A stretch of 64,000 bases of DNA from positions 62,001 through 126,000 of the forward strand of contig JBGAGE010000011.1 of the NCBI GenBank assembly GCA_044226865.1, given 5' to 3'. A model generated the notes under the pieces. It made no database searches. It was not told where the DNA came from and was given only the letters and a program-made list of their open reading frames with translations. Positions 50,337-59,303 of this stretch are shown here, in pieces. Numbering within the stretch: the first letter of the stretch is position 1; every line of letters begins with the position of its first letter. The position numbers and the translations under genes were made by a program. The stretch comes from TMP-86 sp044226865 (GTDB lineage: Bacteria; Pseudomonadota; Gammaproteobacteria; Steroidobacterales; Steroidobacteraceae).

Positions 50337-52385
50337 ATGTCCATGGATCTCGAAATGGAGGAGATCGCGAAGGTGTTCTTCGAGGAGAGCTTCGAAGGAC
50401 TGGACATCATGGAGTCCAGCCTTTTGAACCTCGATGCCAACGCCGACCGCGAAGTCATCAACACGATTTTCCGCGCTGCGCATTCCATCAAGGGTGGCGC
50501 AGGCACTTTCGGCTTCATGGAGATTTCCGGCTTCACGCACTCCGTGGAGACGCTGCTGGATGAGATGCGCAACGGCAAACGCGGCGTGACGCCGGATGCC
50601 GTGCAGGCCTTGCTCCAATCCGTGGACGTGATCCGCGAAATGACCCAGAGCGCGCAGGCGAAGCGCCCCATCGACATGACCCGCGCCAATGCGCTGAGCC
50701 GGGAACTCACCGACATCCTGGAGAACCGCATACCAGGCGTGTCGCAGGCGAGCCTGCCCGTCGAGGCGGCCCCCGCCGTGGTTGCCGCGCCGCAGGCGGC
50801 GGCTGGCTGGGCGGTCAAATTCGTCCCCGACCGCAGTTTGTTCGCGACTTGCAATGATCCGCTGCGGATCTTCACGGAATTGGCCAAGCTCGGGCCCTGT
50901 GAGGCCAAACCCTCCTGGGATAAGCTGCCGGAATTCCACAACTACGATCCCACGCAATGCTACCTGGCGTGGGATCTCACCTTGAACGCCGCCGTCGAGC
51001 GCCAGCAACTCGCCGATGTATTCGACTGGGTGGACGCCAATTCGCTGGTCGAGTGCCAGCCTTTGGGTGGCGCGCCGCAGGATGCGCAGGCAGTCAGTGC
51101 CGTCGCGCCGACAGCCGTTCCCGCGGAGACGCCGGCGGCTGCTGAGGCGCCGAGCAAGGCTGCAGCGGCGCCGGCCAAGAGCGGCGGCGATGTCGGCTCG
51201 ATTCGCGTATCCACCGACAAGGTCGACGCGCTGATCAATTTGGTGGGCGAATTGGTGATCACGCAATCCATGCTCGGCCGATTCGGCGAGCACTATGACC
51301 CTTCGCAGATGGAATCACTCCGGCAGGGCCTTGCGCAATTGACCCGCAACACGCGCGAGCTGCAGGAAAGCGTCATGCAGATCCGCATGCTGCCGATCGG
51401 CTTCTCCTTCAACCGCTTCCCGCGGCTGGTCCACGACCTGTCGCGCAAGTTGGGCAAGAAGGTGGACCTGAAGCTGACGGGCGAGGGTACCGAGCTCGAC
51501 AAGACGGTGCTGGAAAAGATCGGCGACCCGTTGGTGCACCTGGTGCGCAACGCCCTGGATCATGGGCTCGAGTCGCCGGAAGCGCGTCTCGCGGCCGGGA
51601 AGTCGGAGACCGGCACGCTCGAGCTCAACGCCTTCCACGAGGGCGGCAACATCATCATCGAGGTCAAGGACGATGGCGCCGGCATCAACAAGGCGCGCGT
51701 GCTGAAGAAGGCGCAGGAGCGTGGGCTGGTGTCCCCTGAGCAGGAGCTCTCGGACGACCAGGTCCACAACCTGATCTTCGCTCCGGGCTTCTCCACCGCC
51801 GACACCATCAGCGATGTGTCCGGGCGCGGCGTGGGCATGGACGTGGTCCGCCGCAACATCAATGACCTGGGTGGCCATGTCCAGATCTTCAGCAACGAGG
51901 GTCGCGGCAGCACCATCCGCATCCGCCTGCCGTTGACGCTGGCCATCCTCGATGGGCAACTCGTGCGGGTGGGCAAGGATATCTTCGTGGTATCGCTGGT
52001 TTCCATCGTCGAGACCATCCAGCCCAAGCGCGAGCGCATCAACTCGGTGGCCGGGCGTGCGGAATTGTTTCAATTGCGTGACGAATACCTGCCCATCATC
52101 CGGCTCTACGATCTGTTCGATGCGGAACCCGACAGCCGCGAGATCGAGAAGGGCCTGCTGGTGGTGGTCGAGGCTGATCGCCGCAAAGTGGGCATCCTGG
52201 TCGATGAACTGCTCGCCCAGCAACAGGTGGTCATCAAGAGCCTGGAGACCAACTTCAAGCAAGTCCAGGGGATCGCCGGCGCCACCATCCTGGGTGACGG
52301 CACCGTGGCGTTGATCGTCGACGTCCCGGGCCTGGTGATGAGCTTCTTCTCACGTCAATCGCAACGGCTCGAAGCCGCTGCATAG
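50337..52385 (+). CDS. cheA: Chemotaxis histidine kinase CheA
   Basis: 682 residues. P1 HPt with phospho-His49 in RAAHSIKGGAGTFGF; a P2-like region (about 155-250) of unusual sequence followed by an Ala/Pro linker; P3 dimerisation (about 285-350); P4 ATPase with N box LVRNALDHGLESP, G1 VKDDGAGINKAR, G2 GRGVGMDVVRRNI; and P5 CheW-like (about 545-675). It receives receptor signals through CheW and phosphorylates CheY and CheB. ATG at 50337; an in-frame ATG two codons on is possible. Confidence 0.96.
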   Translation: MSMDLEMEEIAKVFFEESFEGLDIMESSLLNLDANADREVINTIFRAAHSIKGGAGTFGFMEISGFTHSVETLLDEMRNGKRGVTPDAVQALLQSVDVIREMTQSAQAKRPIDMTRANALSRELTDILENRIPGVSQASLPVEAAPAVVAAPQAAAGWAVKFVPDRSLFATCNDPLRIFTELAKLGPCEAKPSWDKLPEFHNYDPTQCYLAWDLTLNAAVERQQLADVFDWVDANSLVECQPLGGAPQDAQAVSAVAPTAVPAETPAAAEAPSKAAAAPAKSGGDVGSIRVSTDKVDALINLVGELVITQSMLGRFGEHYDPSQMESLRQGLAQLTRNTRELQESVMQIRMLPIGFSFNRFPRLVHDLSRKLGKKVDLKLTGEGTELDKTVLEKIGDPLVHLVRNALDHGLESPEARLAAGKSETGTLELNAFHEGGNIIIEVKDDGAGINKARVLKKAQERGLVSPEQELSDDQVHNLIFAPGFSTADTISDVSGRGVGMDVVRRNINDLGGHVQIFSNEGRGSTIRIRLPLTLAILDGQLVRVGKDIFVVSLVSIVETIQPKRERINSVAGRAELFQLRDEYLPIIRLYDLFDAEPDSREIEKGLLVVVEADRRKVGILVDELLAQQQVVIKSLETNFKQVQGIAGATILGDGTVALIVDVPGLVMSFFSRQSQRLEAAA

Positions 52386-52394
52386 GGAAATGCG

Positions 52395-55049
52395 ATGAAT
52401 TTCTTAAGCAAGTTGAACATGGCGGGCAAGATCGGTGTGCTGGTCGTTGCACTGCTCATTCCACTGGGTTTGCTGGGCTACTTCTTCGTATCAGCGCAGA
52501 ACGCTGAGATCGCCTTCGCCCGTACGGAAAGCATCGGCGTCCACTACTACCATCCGTTGGAAGAGATAACGGGCCGCATCGCGGAACACGACGCGTTGAT
52601 GGCGGCTTATCTCGCCGGTGACCAGTCAGGTGCGGCGCGGCTCACCGCCCTGGTACAGGAAATGTCCGCCCAGATGGCCGAAATGGATGAGGTGGATGCA
52701 AGGTATGGCCAGGGCTCGCCCTCGCAGACCATGTGGCAGGACATCAAGAAGAGCTGGTCGGCGATCGCCGCCAAGGGCCTGAACTGGGCCCCGGCCGACA
52801 GCCTCGCTGCACATCACGAGGCAGCGGACAAGGTGATGGCGATGAAGAAATTCATCGCCGACAACTGGAACTTGAGCCTGGATCCGGTGGCGAGCACGTA
52901 TTACATGATCGACACCGCTGTCATGCGGGTGCCCGGACTGGAGCGCGATATCGGTGACCTGCGTACCGCGGTCTCGGCCGCGGCCGCCTCGGGCAAGCTG
53001 AATGCGGCGCAGCTGCGCGCACTCGACGTGCATGTGTTCAAGATCAACGAGGGGATGGATGCCATCCGCTCCAATGGCCAGGTGGCAACCTCCGGCACCG
53101 ATGGCGCCGCGTTGCGCGCCAAGTTCGGCGACAAGCAGGCCAAGACCGAGGCGGCCGTTGCCGAACTCCTGCAGTTCGTCAACGCCAAGTTCCTGAATGA
53201 AGGGGTCAAGGCCAGCGTTGCGCAGGTGACACAGGCCACCGCGGCCACCGCTGAGGTCATCGATGCGTTCCACGACTCGGTGCAGCTCCCCTTGCAAGAG
53301 ATGCTCGATGCGCGCGCCGCGGAAAAGGTGAAGGTGCGCAACTGGACGATCTCGATCAGCGCGCTGTGCGCGCTGATCGCCATCCTGTTGAGCTGGTATA
53401 TCTCGGCACGCAACGCCCGGCAGATGCGCGGCGCCATGAAGGTGTTCGAGGCCATCGCGGCGGGCAAGTACGATTCCCAGATCACCGCCGTCGGTCGCGA
53501 CGAGGCAGCCAAGGTGCTGCGCGCACTGCAGAAGATGCAGACCAACCTGGGCGAACGCCTTGCCGAGGAGCAGCGCCAGGCCGGCGAGAATCTGCGGATT
53601 CGGCAGGCCCTGGACCGTGTGACGTCCTATGTGATGCTCGCGGATGCCAAGAACACCATCATCTACATGAACGAATCCCTGGCGGGCATGTTCCAGACCT
53701 ACGCCGCCGACATCCGCAAGCAGTTGCCGACCTTCGATCCGAACCGGCTGGTGGGAATGAGCATCGATTCCTTCCATGCACGGCCATCGCATCAGCAGGG
53801 CCAGCTTGCGGAGCTGCAGGGCACACAGTCCAGCACGATGGAACTCGGCGGCCGGTCGTTGAAGATCATGGCATCGCCGGTGCGCGATGCCGGCGGCACG
53901 CGCCTGGGTACCGTGGTGGAGTGGCGCGACATGACGCAGGAGGCGGCGGTCGAGCGCGAGGTGCAATTCATCGTGCAGCGCGCACTCGAAGGCGACCTGA
54001 CGCGGCGCATCCGCGTCAACGACAAGGTGGGCTTCTTCGAAACATTGGGCAAGGGCATCAATCAGCTGCTCGACAACACCACGGAGTTGGTGCGCCAGAT
54101 CACCGCGTCCGCCCAGGAGGTTCGCCAGGGCGCTGATGAGATTTCGCGGGGCAATTCGAACCTGAGCCAGCGCACCGAGCAACAGGCTGCCAGCCTCGAA
54201 GAGACGGCCTCCAGTATGGAACAGATGACGAGCACGGTGCGCAACAATGCCGACAATGCCTCCCAGGCCAGTCAGTTGGCGAGCAACGCGCGCCGCGAGG
54301 CCGAGAGCGGCGGCGAAGTGGTTCAATCCGCCGTGCGCGCCATGCAGGACATCAGCCAGTCCAGCAAGCGCATAGCCGACATCATCGGCGTCATCGACGA
54401 AATCGCCTTCCAGACGAACCTCCTGGCGCTCAATGCCGCCGTCGAAGCCGCCCGCGCCGGTGAGCAGGGCCGCGGCTTTGCCGTGGTGGCGAGCGAGGTG
54501 CGGAGCCTGGCCGGCCGCAGTGCGTCCGCCGCCAAGGAGATCAAGTCGCTGATCAATGACAGTGTGGCCAAGGTGGCCGATGGCACCAAGCTCGTGGATC
54601 AATCGGGCGAGACCCTCAACGCCATCGTTACCTCGGTGAAGAAGGTGGCCGACATCGTGGCGGAGATTGCCGCCGCCAACCAGGAGCAGTCCACGGGCAT
54701 CGAGCAGGTGGACAAGGCGGTGACTCAGATGGACCAACTGACGCAGCAGAACGCGGCGTTGGTCGAGGAAGTCGCGGCCGCCAGCGAAACCCTGCGCGAC
54801 CAGGCCGCCAAGCTCTCGAGTTTCCTCGAGCGCTATCGCGCGGACGACACCACGGTGTCCGCTTCGAGGGCGGTGCCGGCCAGCCCCGCCGTGGCCGCGC
54901 CGAAGGCGGCGCCGGCACCCGCGGCAAAGCCGGCCAAGACGGAGCGTCGCAGCGCCGAACGGCCGTGGTCCAAGCCCGCCGCCGCGCCGGCAGCGCCCGC
55001 GGCACGCACGGGTACGGATGCGGACGGCGATGTGTGGAAGGAATTCTAG
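52395..55049 (+). CDS. Methyl-accepting chemotaxis protein, paralogue of the 46432 gene
   Basis: 884 residues. TM1 (about 13-32), periplasmic sensor, TM2 near 315-335, HAMP, PAS-like domain (VTSYVMLADAKNTIIYMN), then the signalling hairpin with QRTEQQAASLEETASSMEQ and VIDEIAFQTNLLALNAAVEA. Shared sensor segments YYHPLEEI and TAVMRVP tie it to the first receptor, so the two arose by duplication. The C-terminus is VWKEF, which fits xWxxF, though less like the classic NWETF. It lies just after cheA. Ligand unknown. Confidence 0.95.
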   Translation: MNFLSKLNMAGKIGVLVVALLIPLGLLGYFFVSAQNAEIAFARTESIGVHYYHPLEEITGRIAEHDALMAAYLAGDQSGAARLTALVQEMSAQMAEMDEVDARYGQGSPSQTMWQDIKKSWSAIAAKGLNWAPADSLAAHHEAADKVMAMKKFIADNWNLSLDPVASTYYMIDTAVMRVPGLERDIGDLRTAVSAAAASGKLNAAQLRALDVHVFKINEGMDAIRSNGQVATSGTDGAALRAKFGDKQAKTEAAVAELLQFVNAKFLNEGVKASVAQVTQATAATAEVIDAFHDSVQLPLQEMLDARAAEKVKVRNWTISISALCALIAILLSWYISARNARQMRGAMKVFEAIAAGKYDSQITAVGRDEAAKVLRALQKMQTNLGERLAEEQRQAGENLRIRQALDRVTSYVMLADAKNTIIYMNESLAGMFQTYAADIRKQLPTFDPNRLVGMSIDSFHARPSHQQGQLAELQGTQSSTMELGGRSLKIMASPVRDAGGTRLGTVVEWRDMTQEAAVEREVQFIVQRALEGDLTRRIRVNDKVGFFETLGKGINQLLDNTTELVRQITASAQEVRQGADEISRGNSNLSQRTEQQAASLEETASSMEQMTSTVRNNADNASQASQLASNARREAESGGEVVQSAVRAMQDISQSSKRIADIIGVIDEIAFQTNLLALNAAVEAARAGEQGRGFAVVASEVRSLAGRSASAAKEIKSLINDSVAKVADGTKLVDQSGETLNAIVTSVKKVADIVAEIAAANQEQSTGIEQVDKAVTQMDQLTQQNAALVEEVAAASETLRDQAAKLSSFLERYRADDTTVSASRAVPASPAVAAPKAAPAPAAKPAKTERRSAERPWSKPAAAPAAPAARTGTDADGDVWKEF

Positions 55050-55091
55050 TTTCAAGGCCGTGCAAACCAGGCGCGGCATGAGGAGTGAGCG

Positions 55092-55601
55092 ATGAGTGCA
55101 GCAGCGGCAGTCACCCAGCAGACCTTGCAGACGCAAGCCGGGATGGAGCAATACCTGACCTTCATGCTGGCGGGTGAGGAGTACGGCGTGGATATCCTGC
55201 GGGTGCAGGAAATCAAGGGCTGGGAGAAGGTGACGCGGGTTCCGCACACGCCCAACTACGTGCTGGGAATCATCAATCTGCGCGGCGCCATCGTTCCGGT
55301 GATCGACCTGCGCACGCGGTTCTCGCTGGAGAACATCCCCTTCGGTCCCACCACCGTGGTGATCGTGGTGCGCGTCGCAGGCGAGCGTGGCGACCGCACG
55401 GTTGGCATGGTCGTGGATGCGGTATCCGAGGTTTACAACGTTCCCACCGGCGACACGCGTGCGCCGCCCGATATGCTCGGGCCGGTGGATCGGGTGCTCA
55501 TCAAGGGGCTGGCCCGCGTCGAGGACAAGATGGTGATCCTGCTGGATGTGGACCGGCTGGTGAATTCCAGCGTCCTAACCGGCATGGATGGCGCGGTGTA
55601 A
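55092..55601 (+). CDS. cheW: CheW coupling protein
   Basis: 169 residues, CheW fold. YLTFMLAGEEYGVDILRVQE opens it, then IKGWEKVTRVPHTPNYVLGI, INLRGAIVPVIDLR and VGMVVDAVSEVYNV. It bridges receptors to CheA. It comes straight after the second receptor. The N-terminal 20 residues are short and polar. No oddities. Confidence 0.95.
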   Translation: MSAAAAVTQQTLQTQAGMEQYLTFMLAGEEYGVDILRVQEIKGWEKVTRVPHTPNYVLGIINLRGAIVPVIDLRTRFSLENIPFGPTTVVIVVRVAGERGDRTVGMVVDAVSEVYNVPTGDTRAPPDMLGPVDRVLIKGLARVEDKMVILLDVDRLVNSSVLTGMDGAV

Positions 55602-55603
55602 CG

Positions 55604-56017
55604 ATGAGCAAGCGTAAGTCTGGCAAGGCCACCGGTGCAGGCCGTCGCGCGGGCAAGCGTGCCGACGCCCCCGAGGCCGCCGAAGTGCTCGCCACGAGCG
55701 TGGTCGCCGCGAATCCCGCTGCACCGGCACCCATCGACCCTGCCACCCACCTCAAGGGGAATTTCGACATCCACGGCGTCGAGGCCAGCTACCGTGAATT
55801 CCGCGGGCTGCTCGCCAGCGGCCTGCCGGTGGTCATCGACATCAGCGGCTTGGACGCCGTGGACACCTGTGGCGTGCAGTTGCTGCTTGCCTTGGAGCGC
55901 GAGGCGCAGCGGCGCTCCGTGCCCCTGACCATGCGCGGCGAATCCGCCGTGTTGGATTCCGCGTTGCATAGACTGGGCCTGTCGGATGCATTCGCGACTG
56001 TGAGGAGGCATGGTTGA
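55604..56017 (+). CDS. STAS-domain protein in the chemotaxis operon
   Basis: 137 residues. A basic, Ala-rich N-terminus (1-45, KRKSGKATGAGRRAGKRAD) precedes a STAS domain: VVIDISGLDAVDTCGVQLLL, then ALEREAQRRSVPLTM and LGLSDAF. STAS proteins bind partners through a Ser/Thr that may be phosphorylated; here the usual D-[ST]-[AS]-G reads DTCG, so Thr may be the switch residue. It sits between cheW and a CheZ-like gene, overlapping the latter by eight bases. Its role in chemotaxis is unknown; it resembles lone STAS genes in other chemosensory loci. Confidence 0.75.
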   Translation: MSKRKSGKATGAGRRAGKRADAPEAAEVLATSVVAANPAAPAPIDPATHLKGNFDIHGVEASYREFRGLLASGLPVVIDISGLDAVDTCGVQLLLALEREAQRRSVPLTMRGESAVLDSALHRLGLSDAFATVRRHG

Positions 56018-56549
56018 AGGAGCCAAGCTCACCCCCCCTTCCTCTTCGGTCGATGCGGCAGACGCCACGGGCAACCCCGATCTGCGAGCCGTGGTGGAGG
56101 AATTTGGCCGGCTGCTCGCCATCTTCGAAGGGCAGTTGGGCGCCGCTGTCAGCGAAGCTGACCGTGAATGCATGGCCGTGGGCGAGGCATTCCACGGGTT
56201 GTCCTCCGCCCGGGAGGAGATCGCCGGCAGCGTGGGCCAGGAGAACAGCGAGGAGCGCATCCGTTCGGCCTGTGACCGGATCGGCGCCTCGCTGACCGCC
56301 GCCGTCATGGCGCTTCAATATCACGACCGGTTGTCGCAGCGCGTGGAGCACATCCGCATGGGCCTGCACCGCCTGCAGACACATTTGCGCGATGACGCAG
56401 GGCAGTCGCATGAGGACTGGATGAGCATGCTGAAGCGGGTCGAGCACCGCTATTACCTGGAGCAACAGCGCCTCGAGGCCGTGGCGCGGGCCGCCGGCAG
56501 CCAAGGCGATGCCGCTGGCGCCGACCCGGACAACGTGGAGCTGTTCTGA
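56010..56549 (+). CDS. CheZ-like protein (putative CheY-P phosphatase)
   Basis: 179 residues, mainly helical. The key segment AVMALQYHDRLSQRVEHI holds Asp106 and Gln110 in DxxxQ spacing, the spacing of the catalytic Asp143/Gln147 of CheZ. The C-terminus DPDNVELF is acidic-hydrophobic, as is the CheY-binding tail of CheZ. Annotated CheZ is absent from the locus. It overlaps the STAS gene and is one base from cheR, so it belongs to the operon. The phosphatase role is inferred from motif and place; overall similarity to CheZ is low by eye. Confidence 0.6.
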   Translation: MVEGAKLTPPSSSVDAADATGNPDLRAVVEEFGRLLAIFEGQLGAAVSEADRECMAVGEAFHGLSSAREEIAGSVGQENSEERIRSACDRIGASLTAAVMALQYHDRLSQRVEHIRMGLHRLQTHLRDDAGQSHEDWMSMLKRVEHRYYLEQQRLEAVARAAGSQGDAAGADPDNVELF

Positions 56550-56550
56550 C

Positions 56551-57405
56551 ATGGGCGCAGCCGCTGGAGAATTGCCGGAGGGCAGGGGACGCGAATTCGA
56601 GCTGTCGGAGGCCGAATATGCGGAGATCTGCGCGCTGGTACGCACGCATACGGGCATTGCCCTGTCGGACAACAAGCGCGAGCTGGTCTACAGCCGGCTC
56701 ACGCGCCGCCTGCGCAAGCTCCAGTTGCCGGGGTTTCGCGCCTACATCGAACTGTTGGCGACGGGTGAGCCCAAGGAACTGGAAGAATTCACCAATGCCA
56801 TCACCACCAATCTCACGGCCTTCTTTCGCGAAGACCATCATTTCGAGCACCTGAATGACGAAGTCCTGCCGGAACTGGCACGCAAGAATGCCGCCGCGCG
56901 CCGGCTGCGCATCTGGTCCGCGGGCTGCTCCACCGGCGAGGAACCGTATTCGATCGCCATGACGCTGCAGGAGAACATGGCGCTGTTTCCCGGATGGGAC
57001 GTGAAGATCCTGGCGACGGACCTGGATTCGAACGTGGTGGCGCACGCCGCTGCCGGTGTCTATAACCCCGACCGGCTCGACAAGATGCGCCCGGAGCGCC
57101 TGCGAACCTTCTTCAGCCAGAACGCTGGCGGGCAGTACAAGACGGCCGACTGCCTCAAGCAGCTGATCACGTTCAAGCAATTGAACCTGATGCACGAGTG
57201 GCCCATGCGCGGGCCCTTCGACATCATCTTCTGCCGCAACGTCGTGATCTATTTCGACAAGCCCACGCAGCGCGGCCTCTTCGACCGCATGGCGAACCTC
57301 CAGGCGAACGGCGCTTATCTGTTCATCGGCCACTCCGAGAGCCTGTTCAAGGTGACCGACCGCTACAAGCTGATCGGTCGTACCATTTACCAGAAGGTGT
57401 CCTGA
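56551..57405 (+). CDS. cheR: CheR chemotaxis methyltransferase
   Basis: 284 residues. N-terminal helical domain (ALVRTHTGIALSDNKRELVY), then the SAM-binding fold RIWSAGCSTGEEPYSIAM, ILATDLDSNVV, FDIIFCRNVVIYFDK, and the ending LFIGHSESLF. It methylates receptor glutamates from SAM. The beta-subdomain would bind the xWxxF tethers of the two receptors. ATG at 56551 lies one base after the CheZ-like stop. Its stop overlaps the next cheD start. Confidence 0.96.
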   Translation: MGAAAGELPEGRGREFELSEAEYAEICALVRTHTGIALSDNKRELVYSRLTRRLRKLQLPGFRAYIELLATGEPKELEEFTNAITTNLTAFFREDHHFEHLNDEVLPELARKNAAARRLRIWSAGCSTGEEPYSIAMTLQENMALFPGWDVKILATDLDSNVVAHAAAGVYNPDRLDKMRPERLRTFFSQNAGGQYKTADCLKQLITFKQLNLMHEWPMRGPFDIIFCRNVVIYFDKPTQRGLFDRMANLQANGAYLFIGHSESLFKVTDRYKLIGRTIYQKVS

Positions 57406-58058
57406 TGCCACTCAAGGCGCATACGAGCGCCGACCGTGCGGCCAAGCTGCCGCCGGTGCTGCCGCAGTTCGCGCACATCCGCAGGTTCTGGGATGCGAAA
57501 GCGCAGATGTCCACGGCGAAGATCCTTCCCGGCGAGTTCTACGTCACCCAGTCCAATGAGGCCATCAATACGGTGCTCGGGTCGTGCGTGTCGGCCTGCA
57601 TCCGCGACGTCAAGGCGCGTGCCGGCGGCATGAATCATTTCATGTTGCCGCTGTCGGGCGCTCCCTCGCAGGCGGAGGATGCCTGGAAGGATGGTGATGC
57701 CGCCCGCTACGGCAATGTCGCCATGGAAATGCTGATCAACGAATTGCAGAAGCTCGGCGCGAGGCGCGAGCGCCTGGAAGTCAAGCTCGTCGGCGGCGGT
57801 CACGTGCTGCATGCCGGCGCCGACATCGGCGAGCGCAACATCGCCTTCGTGCGCGAATTCGTGCGCGTGGAGGGCCTCAAGGTGGTGGCGGAGGACCTGG
57901 GCGGATTCCATCCGCGCCGCGTGTACTACACGCCGGTCGACGGGCGGGTGCGCGTCAAGGCCCTGGGCACCCAGGACAAGGCGCTGGTGGCCGAGGAAGA
58001 GAATTACCTGGCTCGCGTGCAACACACGCCGGTGGATGGCAGCGTGGAACTGTTCTAG
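57405..58058 (+). CDS. cheD: CheD receptor glutamine deamidase (second copy)
   Basis: 217 residues. Catalytic Cys61 in TVLGSCVSACIRD and His78 in GGMNHFMLP, then LEVKLVGGGHVL and IGERNIAFV. Start TGATG overlaps the cheR stop by one base. N-terminus differs from the first CheD. The C-terminus is DGSVELF, close to the DNVELF end of the CheZ-like protein. Role: deamidation of receptors, possibly with partner-dependent control. Confidence 0.94.
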   Translation: MPLKAHTSADRAAKLPPVLPQFAHIRRFWDAKAQMSTAKILPGEFYVTQSNEAINTVLGSCVSACIRDVKARAGGMNHFMLPLSGAPSQAEDAWKDGDAARYGNVAMEMLINELQKLGARRERLEVKLVGGGHVLHAGADIGERNIAFVREFVRVEGLKVVAEDLGGFHPRRVYYTPVDGRVRVKALGTQDKALVAEEENYLARVQHTPVDGSVELF

Positions 58059-58069
58059 GGACGGCATTC

Positions 58070-59230
58070 ATGGACAAGAAAATTCGCGTCTTGATCGTCG
58101 ATGACTCCGCGCTGATGCGGCAGATACTCACCGAGATCCTCAACAAGGATCCTGGTATCGAGGTGGTCGGCGTCGCGATGGATGCGTACGTGGCGCGCGA
58201 GAAGATCAAGCAGCTCAATCCCGACGTGCTCACCCTGGACGTGGAAATGCCCCGCATGGACGGGGTGGCGTTCCTGCGCAATCTGATGCGCCTGCGCCCC
58301 ATGCCGGTGGTGATGTGCTCCTCGCTGACGGAAGTCGGCGCGGATGTGACGCTGGATGCTTTGGCGCTGGGTGCAATCGATTTCGTCACCAAGCCCAAGG
58401 TGGACGTGGCGCATCGCATCGACGAGTACGCCGAGGAGTTGATCACCAAGGTCAAGGTTGCGGCGCGTGCCCATGTACGACCGCTGGTGGAATCCGACCA
58501 GGGTCCCGTGGGCGGCAAGTTGCTCGTGGGTGGCGCGGCGCCGGCAGCAGTGGCGCTCGACACCGAGAGTGCGGCATCGGTTGCGGCCAAGGCGCGCGAT
58601 CCCGGACGTCGTGTGATCAAGACCACCGAGCAGATCATTGCCATCGGGGCCTCGACCGGTGGCACCGAAGCCATCAAGGACGTGCTCATCGGCATGCCGC
58701 CGGATTGTCCCGGCATCGTGATCGCGCAGCACATTCCCAAGGCCTTCAGCGGGCCTTTCGCCGCGCGCATGAACCAGCAGACCCCCCTGCGCGTGTTCGA
58801 GGCCAGCGATGACCAACAGATCCTCCCCGGACACGTCTACATCGCGCCGGGCGATCAGCACCTGGTGGTCGTGCGCAACGGCGCCCAGTACCGCTGCAGG
58901 CTGGACAATGGTCCGCCGGTGAACCGCCACAAGCCTTCCGTCGACGTGCTGTTCCGCTCGGTTGCCGAGACCTGCGGCGGCAATGCCATCGGCCTCATGC
59001 TGACCGGCATGGGCAAGGACGGCGCCCAGGGCATGAAGGAGATGCTCGATGCCGGTGCGGCCACCCTGGCGCAGGATGAGAACACCAGCGTGGTGTGGGG
59101 CATGCCGGGAGCTGCCTGGAACATCGGCGCCGTGGAGTCCCTGCATCCCTTGCAGCAGATCGCCGCGCAGCTCATGAAATTGGTGCGGGAGCGCTCCGCC
59201 GGGCGTGGCGCGCGGGCCGTGGGTACATGA
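58070..59230 (+). CDS. cheB: CheB protein-glutamate methylesterase
   Basis: 386 residues. N-terminal receiver with Asp57 in LTLDVEMPRMDG; C-terminal methylesterase with catalytic Ser195 in AIGASTGGTEA, His221 in IAQHIPKAF and Asp317 in LTGMGKDGAQG. It removes methyl groups and deamidates receptors when phosphorylated by CheA. A linker (about 145-185) is Ala-rich. Starts 11 bases after the second cheD. Confidence 0.96.
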   Translation: MDKKIRVLIVDDSALMRQILTEILNKDPGIEVVGVAMDAYVAREKIKQLNPDVLTLDVEMPRMDGVAFLRNLMRLRPMPVVMCSSLTEVGADVTLDALALGAIDFVTKPKVDVAHRIDEYAEELITKVKVAARAHVRPLVESDQGPVGGKLLVGGAAPAAVALDTESAASVAAKARDPGRRVIKTTEQIIAIGASTGGTEAIKDVLIGMPPDCPGIVIAQHIPKAFSGPFAARMNQQTPLRVFEASDDQQILPGHVYIAPGDQHLVVVRNGAQYRCRLDNGPPVNRHKPSVDVLFRSVAETCGGNAIGLMLTGMGKDGAQGMKEMLDAGAATLAQDENTSVVWGMPGAAWNIGAVESLHPLQQIAAQLMKLVRERSAGRGARAVGT

Positions 59231-59251
59231 CTTAACGCAGCGCCGCCGGAC

Positions 59252-59278
59252 TCAAGATTTACCGCCGATGGCCGACCT
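59252..59278 (+). promoter_or_regulatory. Sigma-28-like promoter before the second cheY
   Basis: TCAAGATT (59252-59259), an exact 11-base spacer and GCCGACCT (59271-59278) match FliA consensus at 6/8 and 5/8. It lies in the 73-base gap between cheB and cheY, the only gap of size in the operon. Confidence 0.45.
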
Positions 59279-59303
59279 AACCTGAACGCGACGGAGTAAT
59301 TGA

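Noticed and set aside
52626..55247. 873-codon antisense frame across the second receptor
   Set aside because: Low-complexity His/Leu/Gly/Arg content and complete overlap with an MCP gene; a GC-bias artefact.
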